64,000 bases of DNA from Micromonospora sp. NBC_01813 (GTDB lineage: Bacteria; Actinomycetota; Actinomycetes; Mycobacteriales; Micromonosporaceae). The stretch lies in contig NZ_CP109067.1 in assembly GCF_035917335.1 (NCBI RefSeq), positions 3,285,001 to 3,349,000 of the forward strand, in the 5' to 3' direction. This document shows positions 33,862 to 42,756 of the stretch, one piece after another. The notes below the pieces were generated by a model, which was given only the letters and a program-made list of their open reading frames with translations, was not told the DNA's origin and did not search any database. Each line of letters opens with the position of its first letter. Position 1 is the first letter of the stretch. A program made the translations under genes and the position numbers.

Positions 33862-34923
33862 TCACCAGGAGACAGGCAGCACGCAGGTCGGCGTCGGTGC
33901 CGGAACCGGGTCACCCAGCACACTCGGCACCCCGGTAGCAAGATCGATCACATGGACACCCACCGATTCCGATCGTTCGTTGGCCACGTACAGATGGTTG
34001 CCGATGATGGCGAAGTGACGCGGCCAATGACCACCGGATGCCACCTCGGTCACGTAAAGCGGCTGATCGGGCACGGATAGCGAAAAAATGGCGATCGTAT
34101 CCGGACCACGATTCGCCACATAGAGGAATCGGCCGTCCGGACCGACGGCGATCTCCGACGGCTGGGCACCGGTCGCCACGCTTGCCGACGCCCTGCCCCG
34201 CTCACGGATCCGACCGGTTCCGTCGATGGCGTACGCGGTGACCGACGCGTCCAACTCCCCGACCAGGTAGCCGTACCCGCCGGCCGGGTGGCGGGCGAAG
34301 TGCCGTGGGCCGCTGCCCGGCGTCGCCGCCACCGCCGGGTCGGGTTCGCTCAACACCCCGGTCGTCTCGTCGAGCAGGTACCTGTACACGGCGTCGGTGC
34401 CCAGGTCGATCGCGTACAGGCCGTCGCCGGACGGATCCGGGGAGACCATGTGCGCGTGCGGGCCCTCCTGCCGATCCGAGCGCGGGCCCGCGCCGGTGTG
34501 CGTCCGCAGATCGGTACGCGGCAGCAGCTCGCCCTTGTCGGTGACCGGATGCACCGCCACGCTGCCGCTGGCGTAGTTGACGCTGACCAGATGGTCACCC
34601 GTGGCGACGAGGGCGAGGTGGCAGGGGCTCGACCCGCCGGTGGACTGCTCGCCCAGTGGGCGCAGGTCGCCGTCGCCACCGACCTTCCAGGCGCTGACCG
34701 TGCCCTCGTCGACCTCGTTGACCGCGTACAACACCGACCGCCGCGGGTGCCGGGCGAGGAAGGACGGCGACGGTGTCTCGGCGACCAGCACCGGCTCGTC
34801 GATCCGCCCGCTGGCGGGGTCCCGCCGGGCGGCCATCACCCCGGACCCGTTGCCGCCGCCGTCAGCCGTGTAGCAGCCGAGGTAGATCGTCTCTGCCGTC
34901 GGGTTCGGCTCCACTGCCACCAC
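33862..34923 (-). CDS. Lactonase family protein (seven-bladed propeller)
   Basis: 353 aa from a GTG at 34923 (or 34920) with AGGAGAGG upstream; the frame extends to 35001. Lactonase/6-phosphogluconolactonase (YbhE/Pgl) type: TIYLGCYTADGGGNGSGVMA, NEVDEGTVSAWKV, SPCHLALVATGDHLVSVNYA, HAHMVSPDPSGDGLYAIDLG, GPRHFARHPAGGYGYLVGEL, FLYVANRGPDTIAIFSL. The repeated blades each end in YAVN/YVAN. It hydrolyses a sugar or aldonolactone. Divergent from the GntR gene, with a shared palindrome in the gap, so it may be part of the lactate regulon. Confidence 0.85.
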   Translation of the reverse strand: MVAVEPNPTAETIYLGCYTADGGGNGSGVMAARRDPASGRIDEPVLVAETPSPSFLARHPRRSVLYAVNEVDEGTVSAWKVGGDGDLRPLGEQSTGGSSPCHLALVATGDHLVSVNYASGSVAVHPVTDKGELLPRTDLRTHTGAGPRSDRQEGPHAHMVSPDPSGDGLYAIDLGTDAVYRYLLDETTGVLSEPDPAVAATPGSGPRHFARHPAGGYGYLVGELDASVTAYAIDGTGRIRERGRASASVATGAQPSEIAVGPDGRFLYVANRGPDTIAIFSLSVPDQPLYVTEVASGGHWPRHFAIIGNHLYVANERSESVGVHVIDLATGVPSVLGDPVPAPTPTCVLPVSW

Positions 34924-35009
34924 CGGGTCCTCTCCTGCGCTGTTCCAGCTGCGATCCGGGGTCGGCTCCAGCTGCGATCCGTTGGTCGACCTCTCGATCA
35001 AATCGGCGC

Positions 35010-35023
35010 GATCCTATAGGATC
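35010..35023. promoter_or_regulatory. Perfect palindrome, probable GntR (FCD) operator
   Basis: GATCCTATAGGATC is a perfect 14-bp palindrome lying 45 bp before the GntR regulator and about 90 bp before the lactonase start. Its position in the divergent gap and its form fit an operator for the adjacent FadR/LldR-type repressor, controlling both transcripts. Confidence 0.7.
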
Positions 35024-35067
35024 TCTGGTCTACCCGCTGGCTGGCGGGCCAAGCCTAGGAGTGTTCC

Positions 35068-35736
35068 GTGCGGCCAGCCCGCCGACTCACCCTCACCGAC
35101 GACGTCTACGAGACCATTCGGGCCCAGGTGATGGATCATGTCGTGGCCCCGGGTGCCCGGATCAACATCGACGCCCTCGCCCGCAGCCTCCAGGTCTCCC
35201 CGACCCCCGTACGCGAGGCGCTCGCCCGGCTGGAAGCCGACGGGCTGATCCGCAAACGGCCGTTGGCCGGGTACACCGCCAGCCCTCTGCTTACCCGCGA
35301 CGAGTTCGAGGAACTCGTCGAGATGCGGCTCATTCTGGAGACCGCGGCGGCCCGGCTGGCCGCGACCCGCCACCGTCCGGCCGGTACGGCCGCGCTCGAC
35401 GAGCTTCGGGCCGCCGCGACGCTGCCCGGTCCGGTGCCCGACGCCCACGGCTACGCCAGCATCGCCGCCTTCACCGCGCAGGACGCCCGGTTCCACAACC
35501 TGCTGGCGCAGCGGTCCGGCAACGGCATGCTGCACGATGCGATCGTCCGGCTCCGGCCACATCTGCACCTGTTCCGGCTGCACTTTCCCCCGACGCACTA
35601 CCGCACCAGCGGCGCGGAGCACCACCGCATCGTCGACGCGGTGGCGGCCGGCGACCCGGACCGGGCCGAGGCCGCGGTCCGCGACCATCTACTGGCCGCC
35701 CGCGAACGACATCTCCCCTACTTCCGACAGGGCTGA
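35068..35736 (+). CDS. GntR-family (FCD domain) regulator of the lactate genes
   Basis: 222 aa, GTG start with AGGAG upstream. N-terminal winged helix: LTDDVYETIRAQVMDHVVAP, NIDALARSLQVSPTPVREAL, LEADGLIRKRPLAGYTA. C-terminal all-helical FCD domain (EFEELVEMRLILETAAARLA, FHNLLAQRSGN, HHRIVDAVAAGD) with histidines suited to metal-bound ligands. It directly precedes lutABC, 3 bp from lutA, so it is likely an LldR-type sensor of lactate or a related hydroxy acid, acting at the palindrome upstream. Confidence 0.88.
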   Translation: MRPARRLTLTDDVYETIRAQVMDHVVAPGARINIDALARSLQVSPTPVREALARLEADGLIRKRPLAGYTASPLLTRDEFEELVEMRLILETAAARLAATRHRPAGTAALDELRAAATLPGPVPDAHGYASIAAFTAQDARFHNLLAQRSGNGMLHDAIVRLRPHLHLFRLHFPPTHYRTSGAEHHRIVDAVAAGDPDRAEAAVRDHLLAARERHLPYFRQG

Positions 35737-35739
35737 CCG

Positions 35740-36474
35740 ATGCGCATCGCTCTCTTCGTCACCTGCGTGAACGACGCGCTCTATCCCGGCACCGGGCGGG
35801 CGGTGGTGCGGCTGCTGGAGCGGCTGGGCCACACCGTCGAGTTCCCGTTGGAGCAGAGCTGCTGTGGGCAGATGCACGGCAACAGCGGCTACCGGGCCGA
35901 GGCGCTGCCACTGGTCCGCCGCTTCGTCGAGACGTTCCGCGATCACCCCGTGGTGGTCGCCCCGTCCGGCTCGTGCGTCGCGATGGTCCGGGACGCATAT
36001 CCCCGGCTGGCCGCCGGCGACGCCGCGCTCGCCGACGCGGTGGCCCGGTTACGACCCCGGGTGTACGAGCTGTCCGAATTGCTGATCGACGTCCTGGGCG
36101 TCACCGATGTCGGTGCCCGCTTCCCGCACCCGGTCACCTACCACCCGACCTGTCACGGGATGCGGATGCTCCGGCTGGGTGAGCGGCCGCTGCGGCTGCT
36201 GCGCGCGGTCCGCGACATCGACCTGGTCGACCTGCCCGACGCCGAGGAGTGCTGCGGGTTCGGCGGGATGTTCGCGGTGAAGAACGCCGCCGTTTCCGGT
36301 GCCATGTTGACGGACAAGTGCCGGGCGGTACGCGACACAGGTGCCCGTTACCTGGCGGCCGCCGACAACTCGTGCCTCGCCCACATCGGCGGCGGGTTGT
36401 CCCGGGCGCGGGCTCCGGTACGGGCCGTGCACTACGCGCAGATCCTGGCCGGCACCGTGGCGGAGGTCCGATGA
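35740..36474 (+). CDS. lutA: Lactate utilisation protein A (LldE family)
   Basis: 244 aa. Two cysteine-rich CCG domains of the heterodisulfide-reductase type: EQSCCGQMHGNSGYRAEAL near residues 39-57 and ECCGFGGMFAVKNAAVSGAM near 168, plus the lone Cys in SGSCVAM, HPTCHGMRML and SCLAHIGG. These bind an iron-sulfur cluster in LutA/LldE. Together with LutB and LutC it oxidises L-lactate to pyruvate at the membrane, passing electrons to the respiratory chain. Start overlaps nothing; the next gene overlaps by 4 bp (ATGA). Confidence 0.95.
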   Translation: MRIALFVTCVNDALYPGTGRAVVRLLERLGHTVEFPLEQSCCGQMHGNSGYRAEALPLVRRFVETFRDHPVVVAPSGSCVAMVRDAYPRLAAGDAALADAVARLRPRVYELSELLIDVLGVTDVGARFPHPVTYHPTCHGMRMLRLGERPLRLLRAVRDIDLVDLPDAEECCGFGGMFAVKNAAVSGAMLTDKCRAVRDTGARYLAAADNSCLAHIGGGLSRARAPVRAVHYAQILAGTVAEVR

Positions 36475-37931
36475 ATCCCACCGGCAACGTGACGGCGCGG
36501 CTGCCGTTTCCGACCGCCGCCGCCCGCGAGCTCGCCGACCTGCAGCTGCGGGCCAACCTGCACAAGGCCACCCGGACGATCCGTGGCAAACGTGAGCGGG
36601 TGGTCGCCGAGGTGCCGGACTGGGAGGCGCTGCGGGTCGCCGGTGCCGCGATCAAGGACGACGCGCTGGCCCGGCTGCCGGAGCTGTTGGAGCGCTTCGA
36701 TGCGGCGGCCACCGCGGCCGGCGCCCAGGTGCACTGGGCCCGGGACGCGGCCGAGGCGGGCCGGGTCGTCACCGAACTCGTGCTGCGGACCGGCACCGAT
36801 CACGTCGTCAAGATCAAGTCGATGGCCACCCAGGAGATCGGGCTCAACGAGACGCTCGCCGCCGCCGGCATCGAGGCGGTGGAGACCGACCTCGCCGAGC
36901 TCATCGTCCAGCTGGCCGACGACACCCCGTCACACATCCTGGTGCCCGCCATCCACTACAACCGCGCCCAGATCCGGGAGATCTTCGCCCGCCGGATGCC
37001 CGGCGTCGACCTGGCCACCCTCACCGACGACCCGCCCGCGCTGGCCGAGGCCGCGCGCCGGCATCTACGCCGACGGTTCCTCTCCGCCCAGGTGGCGATC
37101 TCCGGGGCGAACTTCGCCGTCGCGCAGACCGGCACCCTGGTCGTGGTCGAGTCCGAAGGCAACGGGCGGATGTGCCTGACCCTGCCGCAGACGATGATCT
37201 CGGTCGTCGGGGTGGAGAAGATCATTCCCACCTTCTCGGACCTGGCCGTGTTCCTCCAGTTGCTGCCCAGGTCCTCGACCGGGGAACGGATGAACCCGTA
37301 CACCTCGATGTGGACCGGCGTCACCCCGGGCGACGGCCCGCAGCAGTTGCACATCGTGCTGCTCGACAACGGCCGGGCCGACACGCTCGCCGACCCGGTC
37401 GGCCGGCAGGCGCTGCGCTGCATCCGCTGCTCCGCGTGCCTGAACGTCTGCCCGGTCTACGAACGGGTCGGTGGCCACGCGTACGGGTCGGTCTACCCGG
37501 GCCCGATCGGGGCGATCCTCTCCCCGCAGCTCACCGGCCAGGCCGCCGGGGCGAACCGCACCCTGCCCTTCGCCTCGACGCTGTGCGGCGCATGTTTCGA
37601 CGCCTGCCCGGTCCGCATCGACATCCCCGAGGTCCTGGTCCACCTGCGGCAGAAGGGGGTGGACGAGGCCCGGGGCCGTCCTTCGGTGGAACGCACCGCG
37701 ATGCGCGCCATGTCGTGGGCGATGCGCGACCGACGACGCTATAGGGCGGCGCTGCGCACCGCCCGGCGTGCGGCGGCGCCGCTACGGCTGGTGGCCGGGC
37801 GCCGCGGCACGGTCCGGCGGTTGCCCTGGCCGCTGTCGGGTTGGACAGCCAGCCGGGACGCACCGGTGCCGCCCCGCCAGAGCTTCCGAGACTGGTGGCT
37901 GACCCGCGAGGATGGCGGTGACCGACGGTGA
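36471..37931 (+). CDS. lutB: Lactate utilisation iron-sulfur protein B (LldF family)
   Basis: 486 aa from the ATG at 36471, overlapping the previous stop (ATGA). N-terminal LUD domain (LRANLHKATRTIRGKRERVV, KIKSMATQEIGLNETL, NFAVAQTGTLVVVESEGNGR). Two 4Fe-4S motifs near residues 310 and 360: CIRCSACLNVCPVYERVGGH and CGACFDACPVRIDIPEVLVH. The C-terminal part is LldF-type. It transfers electrons from lactate within the LutABC complex. Full length, no changes in the cluster cysteines. Confidence 0.96.
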   Translation: MNPTGNVTARLPFPTAAARELADLQLRANLHKATRTIRGKRERVVAEVPDWEALRVAGAAIKDDALARLPELLERFDAAATAAGAQVHWARDAAEAGRVVTELVLRTGTDHVVKIKSMATQEIGLNETLAAAGIEAVETDLAELIVQLADDTPSHILVPAIHYNRAQIREIFARRMPGVDLATLTDDPPALAEAARRHLRRRFLSAQVAISGANFAVAQTGTLVVVESEGNGRMCLTLPQTMISVVGVEKIIPTFSDLAVFLQLLPRSSTGERMNPYTSMWTGVTPGDGPQQLHIVLLDNGRADTLADPVGRQALRCIRCSACLNVCPVYERVGGHAYGSVYPGPIGAILSPQLTGQAAGANRTLPFASTLCGACFDACPVRIDIPEVLVHLRQKGVDEARGRPSVERTAMRAMSWAMRDRRRYRAALRTARRAAAPLRLVAGRRGTVRRLPWPLSGWTASRDAPVPPRQSFRDWWLTREDGGDRR

Positions 37932-38593
37932 CCGACGCCCGGACTGACATCCTTGCCCGGCTCCGGGCGGCCCGCGACCGCGAACCCGCTCCAGCGGCAC
38001 CGGACCCGACACCACCGCCACCGGACCCGCCGTCGCCGGACCCGCCGTCACCGGATCCGGTGGCGTTGCTGGTGGACCGGCTGCTCGACTACCGGGCGGC
38101 CGTGCACCGCTGCACCCCGGCCGGGCTGGCCGAGTGCCTGGCCACGGTCCTCGACGACGCGCCACGGGTGGCGGTGCCGGCCGATCTCCCGCAGAGCTGG
38201 CTGGCCGGCTACCACGGGACGGTGGTCCGTGACAGCCCGACCGAGCCGCTGACGGTGGCGGCGCTGGACGTGCCGGGTCTGGCCGCCGTCACCGGCTGCG
38301 CGGTGGCGATCGGCCAGACCGGGACGGTGCTGCTGGACGCCGGGCCGGCCCAGGGCCCACGCCGGCTCACCCTGGTGCCGGACCGGCACGTCTGCGTGGT
38401 CCGGGCCGAGCAGGTGGCCGACACAGTCGGGCAGGCGCTGGCCCGGCTCGCCGACCCGACCCGCCCGATCACGTTGATCTCGGGACCCTCCGCCACCAGC
38501 GACATCGAGCTGAACCGGGTGGAGGGGGTGCACGGACCCCGCCAGCTCGATGTCGTGCTGGTCGAGGCGGCTCAGCCGGCCGGCACCGGCTGA
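37928..38593 (+). CDS. lutC: Lactate utilisation protein C (LUD domain)
   Basis: 221 aa, GTG start overlapping the previous stop (GTGA). LUD domain: AGLAECLATVLDDAPRVAVP, VTGCAVAIGQTGTVLLDAGP, LTLVPDRHVCVVRAEQVADT and the closing GPSATSDIELNRVEGVHGPR, the signature of LutC/LldG. An unusual Pro/Asp-rich stretch with PPDPPSPDPPSPDP lies at residues 23-42 and is a likely flexible linker. Third subunit of the lactate oxidation complex. The 3' end overlaps the facing GTPase gene by 22 bp. Confidence 0.92.
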   Translation: MTDARTDILARLRAARDREPAPAAPDPTPPPPDPPSPDPPSPDPVALLVDRLLDYRAAVHRCTPAGLAECLATVLDDAPRVAVPADLPQSWLAGYHGTVVRDSPTEPLTVAALDVPGLAAVTGCAVAIGQTGTVLLDAGPAQGPRRLTLVPDRHVCVVRAEQVADTVGQALARLADPTRPITLISGPSATSDIELNRVEGVHGPRQLDVVLVEAAQPAGTG

Positions 38594-39174
38594 CCCCGCC
38601 GGTACGCCACGTGCTCGACCAACGCGATCAGCAGCGTCTTGCCGGAGTTTCGGTTGCGGGCGTCGCAGAGCACGATCGGCACCTCCGGGTCGAGGTCGAG
38701 AGCCTTGCGCACCGAGTCCTGGCTGAACTGCTGTGACCCTTCGAAGCAGTTGACCCCGACGACGAACGGGGTGCCCCGCTGCTCGAAGTAGTCAACCGAC
38801 GGGAAGCAGTCCGCGAGCCGGCGGGTGTCCGCCAGGACCACCGCGCCGAGCGCCCCGAACGCCAGCTCGTCCCACAGGAACCAGAAGCGGTCCTGACCGG
38901 GCGTGCCGAACAGGTACACCTGCAGGTCGTCGTTGATGGTGATCCGGCCGAAGTCCATCGCGACGGTCGTGGTGTTCTTCGCCGCCACCCAGGAGGTGTC
39001 GTCGGTGCCGAGGCTGGCACTGGTCAACACCTCTTCTGTCTGTAATGGACGAATCTCGCTGACCGACCCGACCAGGGTGGTCTTGCCGACGCCGAAACCC
39101 CCCGCGATGAGGATCTTGAGCGCCAGCGGGATACGTCGTGCGGGCTGGTTCCGGTTAAAGCGCACGGAGTCCAT
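38572..39174 (-). CDS. Conservon GTP-binding protein (CvnD type)
   Basis: 200 aa. Ras-like small GTPase: Walker A KILIAGGFGVGKTTLVGSVS near residues 20-39, switch-region DFGRITINDDLQVYLFGTPG with the G-x-P-G variant of DxxG, and VGVNCFEG in place of the NKxD motif. It shows the cvn/MglA-like pattern. With the roadblock and DUF742 proteins and the sensor kinase it forms an actinobacterial conservon, a membrane-associated complex reminiscent of eukaryotic G-protein signalling. The ATG overlaps the DUF742 gene by 20 bp. Confidence 0.9.
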   Translation of the reverse strand: MDSVRFNRNQPARRIPLALKILIAGGFGVGKTTLVGSVSEIRPLQTEEVLTSASLGTDDTSWVAAKNTTTVAMDFGRITINDDLQVYLFGTPGQDRFWFLWDELAFGALGAVVLADTRRLADCFPSVDYFEQRGTPFVVGVNCFEGSQQFSQDSVRKALDLDPEVPIVLCDARNRNSGKTLLIALVEHVAYRRGQPVPAG

Positions 39175-39541
39175 TGACCACCGCCTTGAGGATGTCGTCG
39201 TGGGGGTGATTGGCCGAAGCCGGGGGTTCGTACAGGGCGATCAATCCGACGGTGATCAGGTCTCCGAGTAGGACCCGGACCACTCCGAGGGCCAGGTCCA
39301 GGTCCGCGGCCAGATCGGCGACGGAGATCGGCTGCTGGGCCAGACCGACGATGCGCCGATGTTCCGGCTGCAGGTCGGCGATCCCGTCGACGCCTTCCGG
39401 TGCACCTGCCACGATGAAGGCCAACAGGTCGATCTTCGCTCCGCTGGGGTGGACCCGGCCGCCGGTGACCGCGTACGGGCGGACCACCGGACCGGCGGCG
39501 GAGTCCAGCCAGTCGTGCGGTCCGATCGGCTCACCCTGCAT
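39155..39541 (-). CDS. DUF742 protein of conservon (CvnC type)
   Basis: 128 aa from the ATG at 39541, overlapping the roadblock gene end; an in-frame GTG 11 codons earlier (VPRPDHPPPKP) is an alternative. DUF742 features: VRPYAVTGGRVHPSG, ADLQPEHRRIVGLAQ, PISVADLAADLDLALGVVRV, LLGDLITVGLIALYEPP: a winged-helix-like module. It is the third conservon component and is coupled to both neighbours. Confidence 0.88.
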   Translation of the reverse strand: MQGEPIGPHDWLDSAAGPVVRPYAVTGGRVHPSGAKIDLLAFIVAGAPEGVDGIADLQPEHRRIVGLAQQPISVADLAADLDLALGVVRVLLGDLITVGLIALYEPPASANHPHDDILKAVVNGLRAL

Positions 39542-39950
39542 CGGCTTGGGTGGCGGGTGGTCGGGCCGAGGCACTGAGGGTCTGCCCCACCCGCGTGACA
39601 AGCATCGCCATCTCGTACGCGACGAGGCCGATGTCCGCGTCGGCCGCGCTGAGCACCGCGAGACAGGCACCGTGCCCGGCTGCCGTCACGAAGAGGAACG
39701 CGGACTCCATCTCGATCACCGTCTGGCGCACCGGGCCGGCCGCGAAGTGCCGACTGGCCCCCTTCGCCAGGCTCTGGAAGCCGGCCGCCATCGCCGACAT
39801 GTGCTCGGCGTCTTCTCTGGTGAGGCCGCGCGACGATCCCATCAGCAGGCCGTCGGCGGAGAGCACGACTGCCTTCAGTGCGCTCGGGACCCGCTCGACC
39901 AGATCGTCGAGCAGCCAGTCGAGGTTCATCCCACTCCGCGTCGTGTGCAC
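39531..39950 (-). CDS. Roadblock/LC7 protein of conservon (CvnB type)
   Basis: 139 aa from the GTG at 39950 (GAGAGGAAG upstream); an ATG at 39929 is also in frame. Roadblock/LC7 fold: LDWLLDDLVERVPSALKAVV, LSADGLLMGSSRGLTREDAE, MAAGFQSLAKGASRHFAAGP, FLFVTAAGHGACLAVLSAAD. It probably acts as a GTPase-activating or docking partner for the small GTPase. Starts 3 bp after the kinase gene. Confidence 0.9.
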   Translation of the reverse strand: MHTTRSGMNLDWLLDDLVERVPSALKAVVLSADGLLMGSSRGLTREDAEHMSAMAAGFQSLAKGASRHFAAGPVRQTVIEMESAFLFVTAAGHGACLAVLSAADADIGLVAYEMAMLVTRVGQTLSASARPPATQADAG

Positions 39951-39952
39951 TG

Positions 39953-42490
39953 CTACAGCTTCCTCTCGGACTCGTCCGCCATCGGTGGCGGCACCACCGC
40001 GCCGGGCGGTGGCGTCGCGGTGCCGCGCGCCGGGCCGGTCGGCCCGGCCGGTGACGATTCCGTCGTCTCGCCGGTGGTGAGGGCGTCGCCGGTGGTGAAG
40101 GCGTCGCCGGTCGCGGGGGCGTCGCCAGCGAGACCGGCCGCGAGCCGACCCCGAGCGGTCCCGGACTGCAAAGCCGACATCACCGCGCGGACCTCCTGCG
40201 GGGACCGCTGCGCCGCTTCCGGGCCCAGTTGGCCGTCGGCCGGGTCCGGTGCGCGACGAAGCTGTGGGGCGAGACTGGACTGACGGACCCGGCGGGGCAG
40301 CCCGTCCTCAGTGGTGGTCGATTCGCCGCTGGCCCGCCGCGTCGGCAGGCTGGTGGGCCGGCGGCGGGTCGGCAACTCCCCAGACGTCGGCACCCCGGGC
40401 ACCGCTGGCACCAACGCGGTGGCCGGCGACTGCCCGGCGAGCGACGGCGCGGCCAGCGACGGGACGACGGGTGCCGAGGGGTGCGGCGGTGGCGGGCTGG
40501 CGGCCGGGGCGGCGCTGCCCGGCACGGACCGGATCGTGGTCAGTGCGGTCGGTGGCCGGCCGGACGGCAGCGCCAGGACCTCGGACTCCGGCATCACCAG
40601 ATCTGCCGGGATCAGCGCGACGGCGGTGACGCCGCCGAACGGGGAGGGCCGCAGCCGAACACCGACACCGTGCTTGGCGGCCAACTGCGCGACGACGAAC
40701 AGGCCGAGTCGGGCGCTGTTGTGCGGGTCGAAGTCAGGTGGCTGGCCGAGGCGCTGGTTGGCGTCCTCGATCGCCTCAGGTGCCATGCCGAGGCCACGGT
40801 CCTCGACCTCGATGGCGTACCCGTTGGGTAGGTTCTGCCCGGTCACGGTGACCCGGGTCTGCGGCGGCGAGAACGACGCGGCGTTCTCGATCAACTCGGC
40901 GAGCAGGTGGATGACGTCGCCCACGGCCCGACCGGCGACCGCGGCGGGCTCGACGGTGGTGACGTGCACCCTGGCGTAGTCCTCGACCTCGGAGACCGCT
41001 CCCCGGATCACGTCGACCACCGGCACCGGGTTGCGCCACCCCCGGCCGGGGGCGGCACCCGCGAGGATGACCAGGTCCTCGGCGTGCCGGCGCATCCTGG
41101 TCGCCATGTGGTCGACCCGGAACAGGTCCTCCAGTTCCGTCGGGTCGGTGTTGCGTCGTTCCATCCGGTCCAGCACGGCCAACTGCCGGTGCAACAGGGT
41201 CTGGCTTCGCCGGGCGATGTTGAGGAAGGTCTCGTTGAGGCCCCGGCGCAGTGCCGCCTCCTCCACCGCGGACCGTACGGCGGTCCGCTGCACTTCGCTG
41301 AACGCGTGCCCGACCTGGCCGATCTCGTCGGTGCCGTACTCGAGCGGGGGTGCCTCGGTGGCGACGTCGACGTCCTCACCACGGCGCAGTCGGGCGACCA
41401 CGCCGGGCAGCCGTTCGCCGGCCAACTCCAGGGCGGCGGCCCGCAGACCGGTCAACCGGTGGATCAGCGACCGGCCGACCCGCAGCGAGATCACGACGGC
41501 GGCGATCACCGCGGCGAGACCGATCAGGCCGGCGCCGAGGAGCCGGGCCAGGATCGCGATCGCGGTGGGCATGAGCCGTTCGGTCAACGTCTTGGCCGCC
41601 AGCAGCTCGAAGTCGCGCAGCTGTCCCCGTACGGAGTCGTAGCTGGAATCCCAGCGTGCCTGGGCGACGCCGACACCGTCCGGAGCCGGCCCAGCGTCGA
41701 TCAACTCATCCTGCAGCTGACGCAGTGCGACGAAATCCCTGCTCCCGGCAAGCTCGCTGTAGGTGCGGCGGTCCGAATCGGGCAGCTCGGCGACGGCCCG
41801 GTCGAGCAGGAACCGGTGGGTGGCGACGGTCTGCGCAAACTGGCGGTGGTCGGTGACGGTGAGTTCACCGGCGGCGAAGGCGCCGGCGAGCAGGGCGTCG
41901 GCCCGGCCGAGGATCTCCCGGGCCAGGCCGATGTCAGTCAGCGCCCTGGCTTCCCGGTTGGCCTGGTTGTCCGGCAGCGTAGCCAATGCCCCGAACATGT
42001 GGAACGCGGTGTCGAGGACCCCGTTGTACAGGCCGAGGGCACCGGCGGCGTCCATCTCCCGGCGTTCGACGAAGCCTCGACCGGTGGCCAGGATCTCCAA
42101 CTCGGACAGGGTCTGGTCGATCCGGACTTCCAGCACGGACGGGTTCGTGGGCGGATCACCGCCGGCCGCCCGCTGGCGGAACTCCACCACGGCCGCGTCC
42201 GTGACCTCCCACTGTGCCCGCAGCTGCCGGAGATCCCTGTCCCGGGTGGCGACCTGTTCGTCGGTCCGCGACAGGTACACCACCGACAGCCGCCGCTCCT
42301 GCTGGAGTTCGGCGACCACCGACTCGCCGGGTCGCCCGACGTCGTCGAGCAGCGCCTGCGCGCCGAGCAGACTCAGCGCCGGTCCGACCGTCAGCGACGT
42401 CGCGAAGATCCAGAGGACCAGTAGCGCGGCGATCGGGACAGCGACCAGCGCAACGATCTTGGAGCGGATCGACCAGTTGCGGGTATTCAT
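39953..42490 (-). CDS. Conservon sensor histidine kinase (CvnA type)
   Basis: 845 aa from the ATG at 42490 (GAGGTCTG upstream; the frame runs 66 codons further). Two transmembrane helices (about 12-34 and 315-340) flank a long extracellular sensor region (nitrate/NIT-like: RRLSVVYLSRTDEQVATRDR). Then HAMP (RLTGLRAAALELAGERLPGV), a dimerisation segment and HATPase: HLLAELIENAASFSPP (N box), EVEDRGLGMAP (G1), LGLFVVAQLAAKHGVGVRLR (G2). The canonical phospho-His H box is replaced by an RSQTLLHRQLAVLDRME segment, as in cvnA kinases. The C-terminal 190 residues are a Pro/Ser/Thr-rich disordered tail with repeated T-T-G-D/E units. Confidence 0.9.
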   Translation of the reverse strand: MNTRNWSIRSKIVALVAVPIAALLVLWIFATSLTVGPALSLLGAQALLDDVGRPGESVVAELQQERRLSVVYLSRTDEQVATRDRDLRQLRAQWEVTDAAVVEFRQRAAGGDPPTNPSVLEVRIDQTLSELEILATGRGFVERREMDAAGALGLYNGVLDTAFHMFGALATLPDNQANREARALTDIGLAREILGRADALLAGAFAAGELTVTDHRQFAQTVATHRFLLDRAVAELPDSDRRTYSELAGSRDFVALRQLQDELIDAGPAPDGVGVAQARWDSSYDSVRGQLRDFELLAAKTLTERLMPTAIAILARLLGAGLIGLAAVIAAVVISLRVGRSLIHRLTGLRAAALELAGERLPGVVARLRRGEDVDVATEAPPLEYGTDEIGQVGHAFSEVQRTAVRSAVEEAALRRGLNETFLNIARRSQTLLHRQLAVLDRMERRNTDPTELEDLFRVDHMATRMRRHAEDLVILAGAAPGRGWRNPVPVVDVIRGAVSEVEDYARVHVTTVEPAAVAGRAVGDVIHLLAELIENAASFSPPQTRVTVTGQNLPNGYAIEVEDRGLGMAPEAIEDANQRLGQPPDFDPHNSARLGLFVVAQLAAKHGVGVRLRPSPFGGVTAVALIPADLVMPESEVLALPSGRPPTALTTIRSVPGSAAPAASPPPPHPSAPVVPSLAAPSLAGQSPATALVPAVPGVPTSGELPTRRRPTSLPTRRASGESTTTEDGLPRRVRQSSLAPQLRRAPDPADGQLGPEAAQRSPQEVRAVMSALQSGTARGRLAAGLAGDAPATGDAFTTGDALTTGETTESSPAGPTGPARGTATPPPGAVVPPPMADESERKL

Positions 42491-42756
42491 CAGACCTCGC
42501 CGACGCGGTTGTGGCATAGCTGGCGGTGGATGCTGGTCTGACCGTTTCCCGGGTGAGTCGACGGTCAGTCTGGCGTCCACGCCTCCGGCAGGATACGTAA
42601 TTAATGGCTCAGGCACTACCAGAGACACCGAGCGGTCGATTGTGGGCACGGAGCGTGGCGAAAGCCCCGGACGGCCGAAGCTCGGCAAGGAAGTGCGACG
42701 GACCTGGATTGAGGATCGGGGTGTGGCGGGAATACCAGGGTGAGAAGGAGGACACC
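42491..42756. other. Divergent intergenic region, conservon / small-protein operon
   Basis: 266 bp between the divergent starts of the sensor kinase (42490) and the 189-aa protein (42757). AAGGAGG at 42745-42751 belongs to the latter. No gene, repeat or structured RNA can be supported. Confidence 0.4.
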
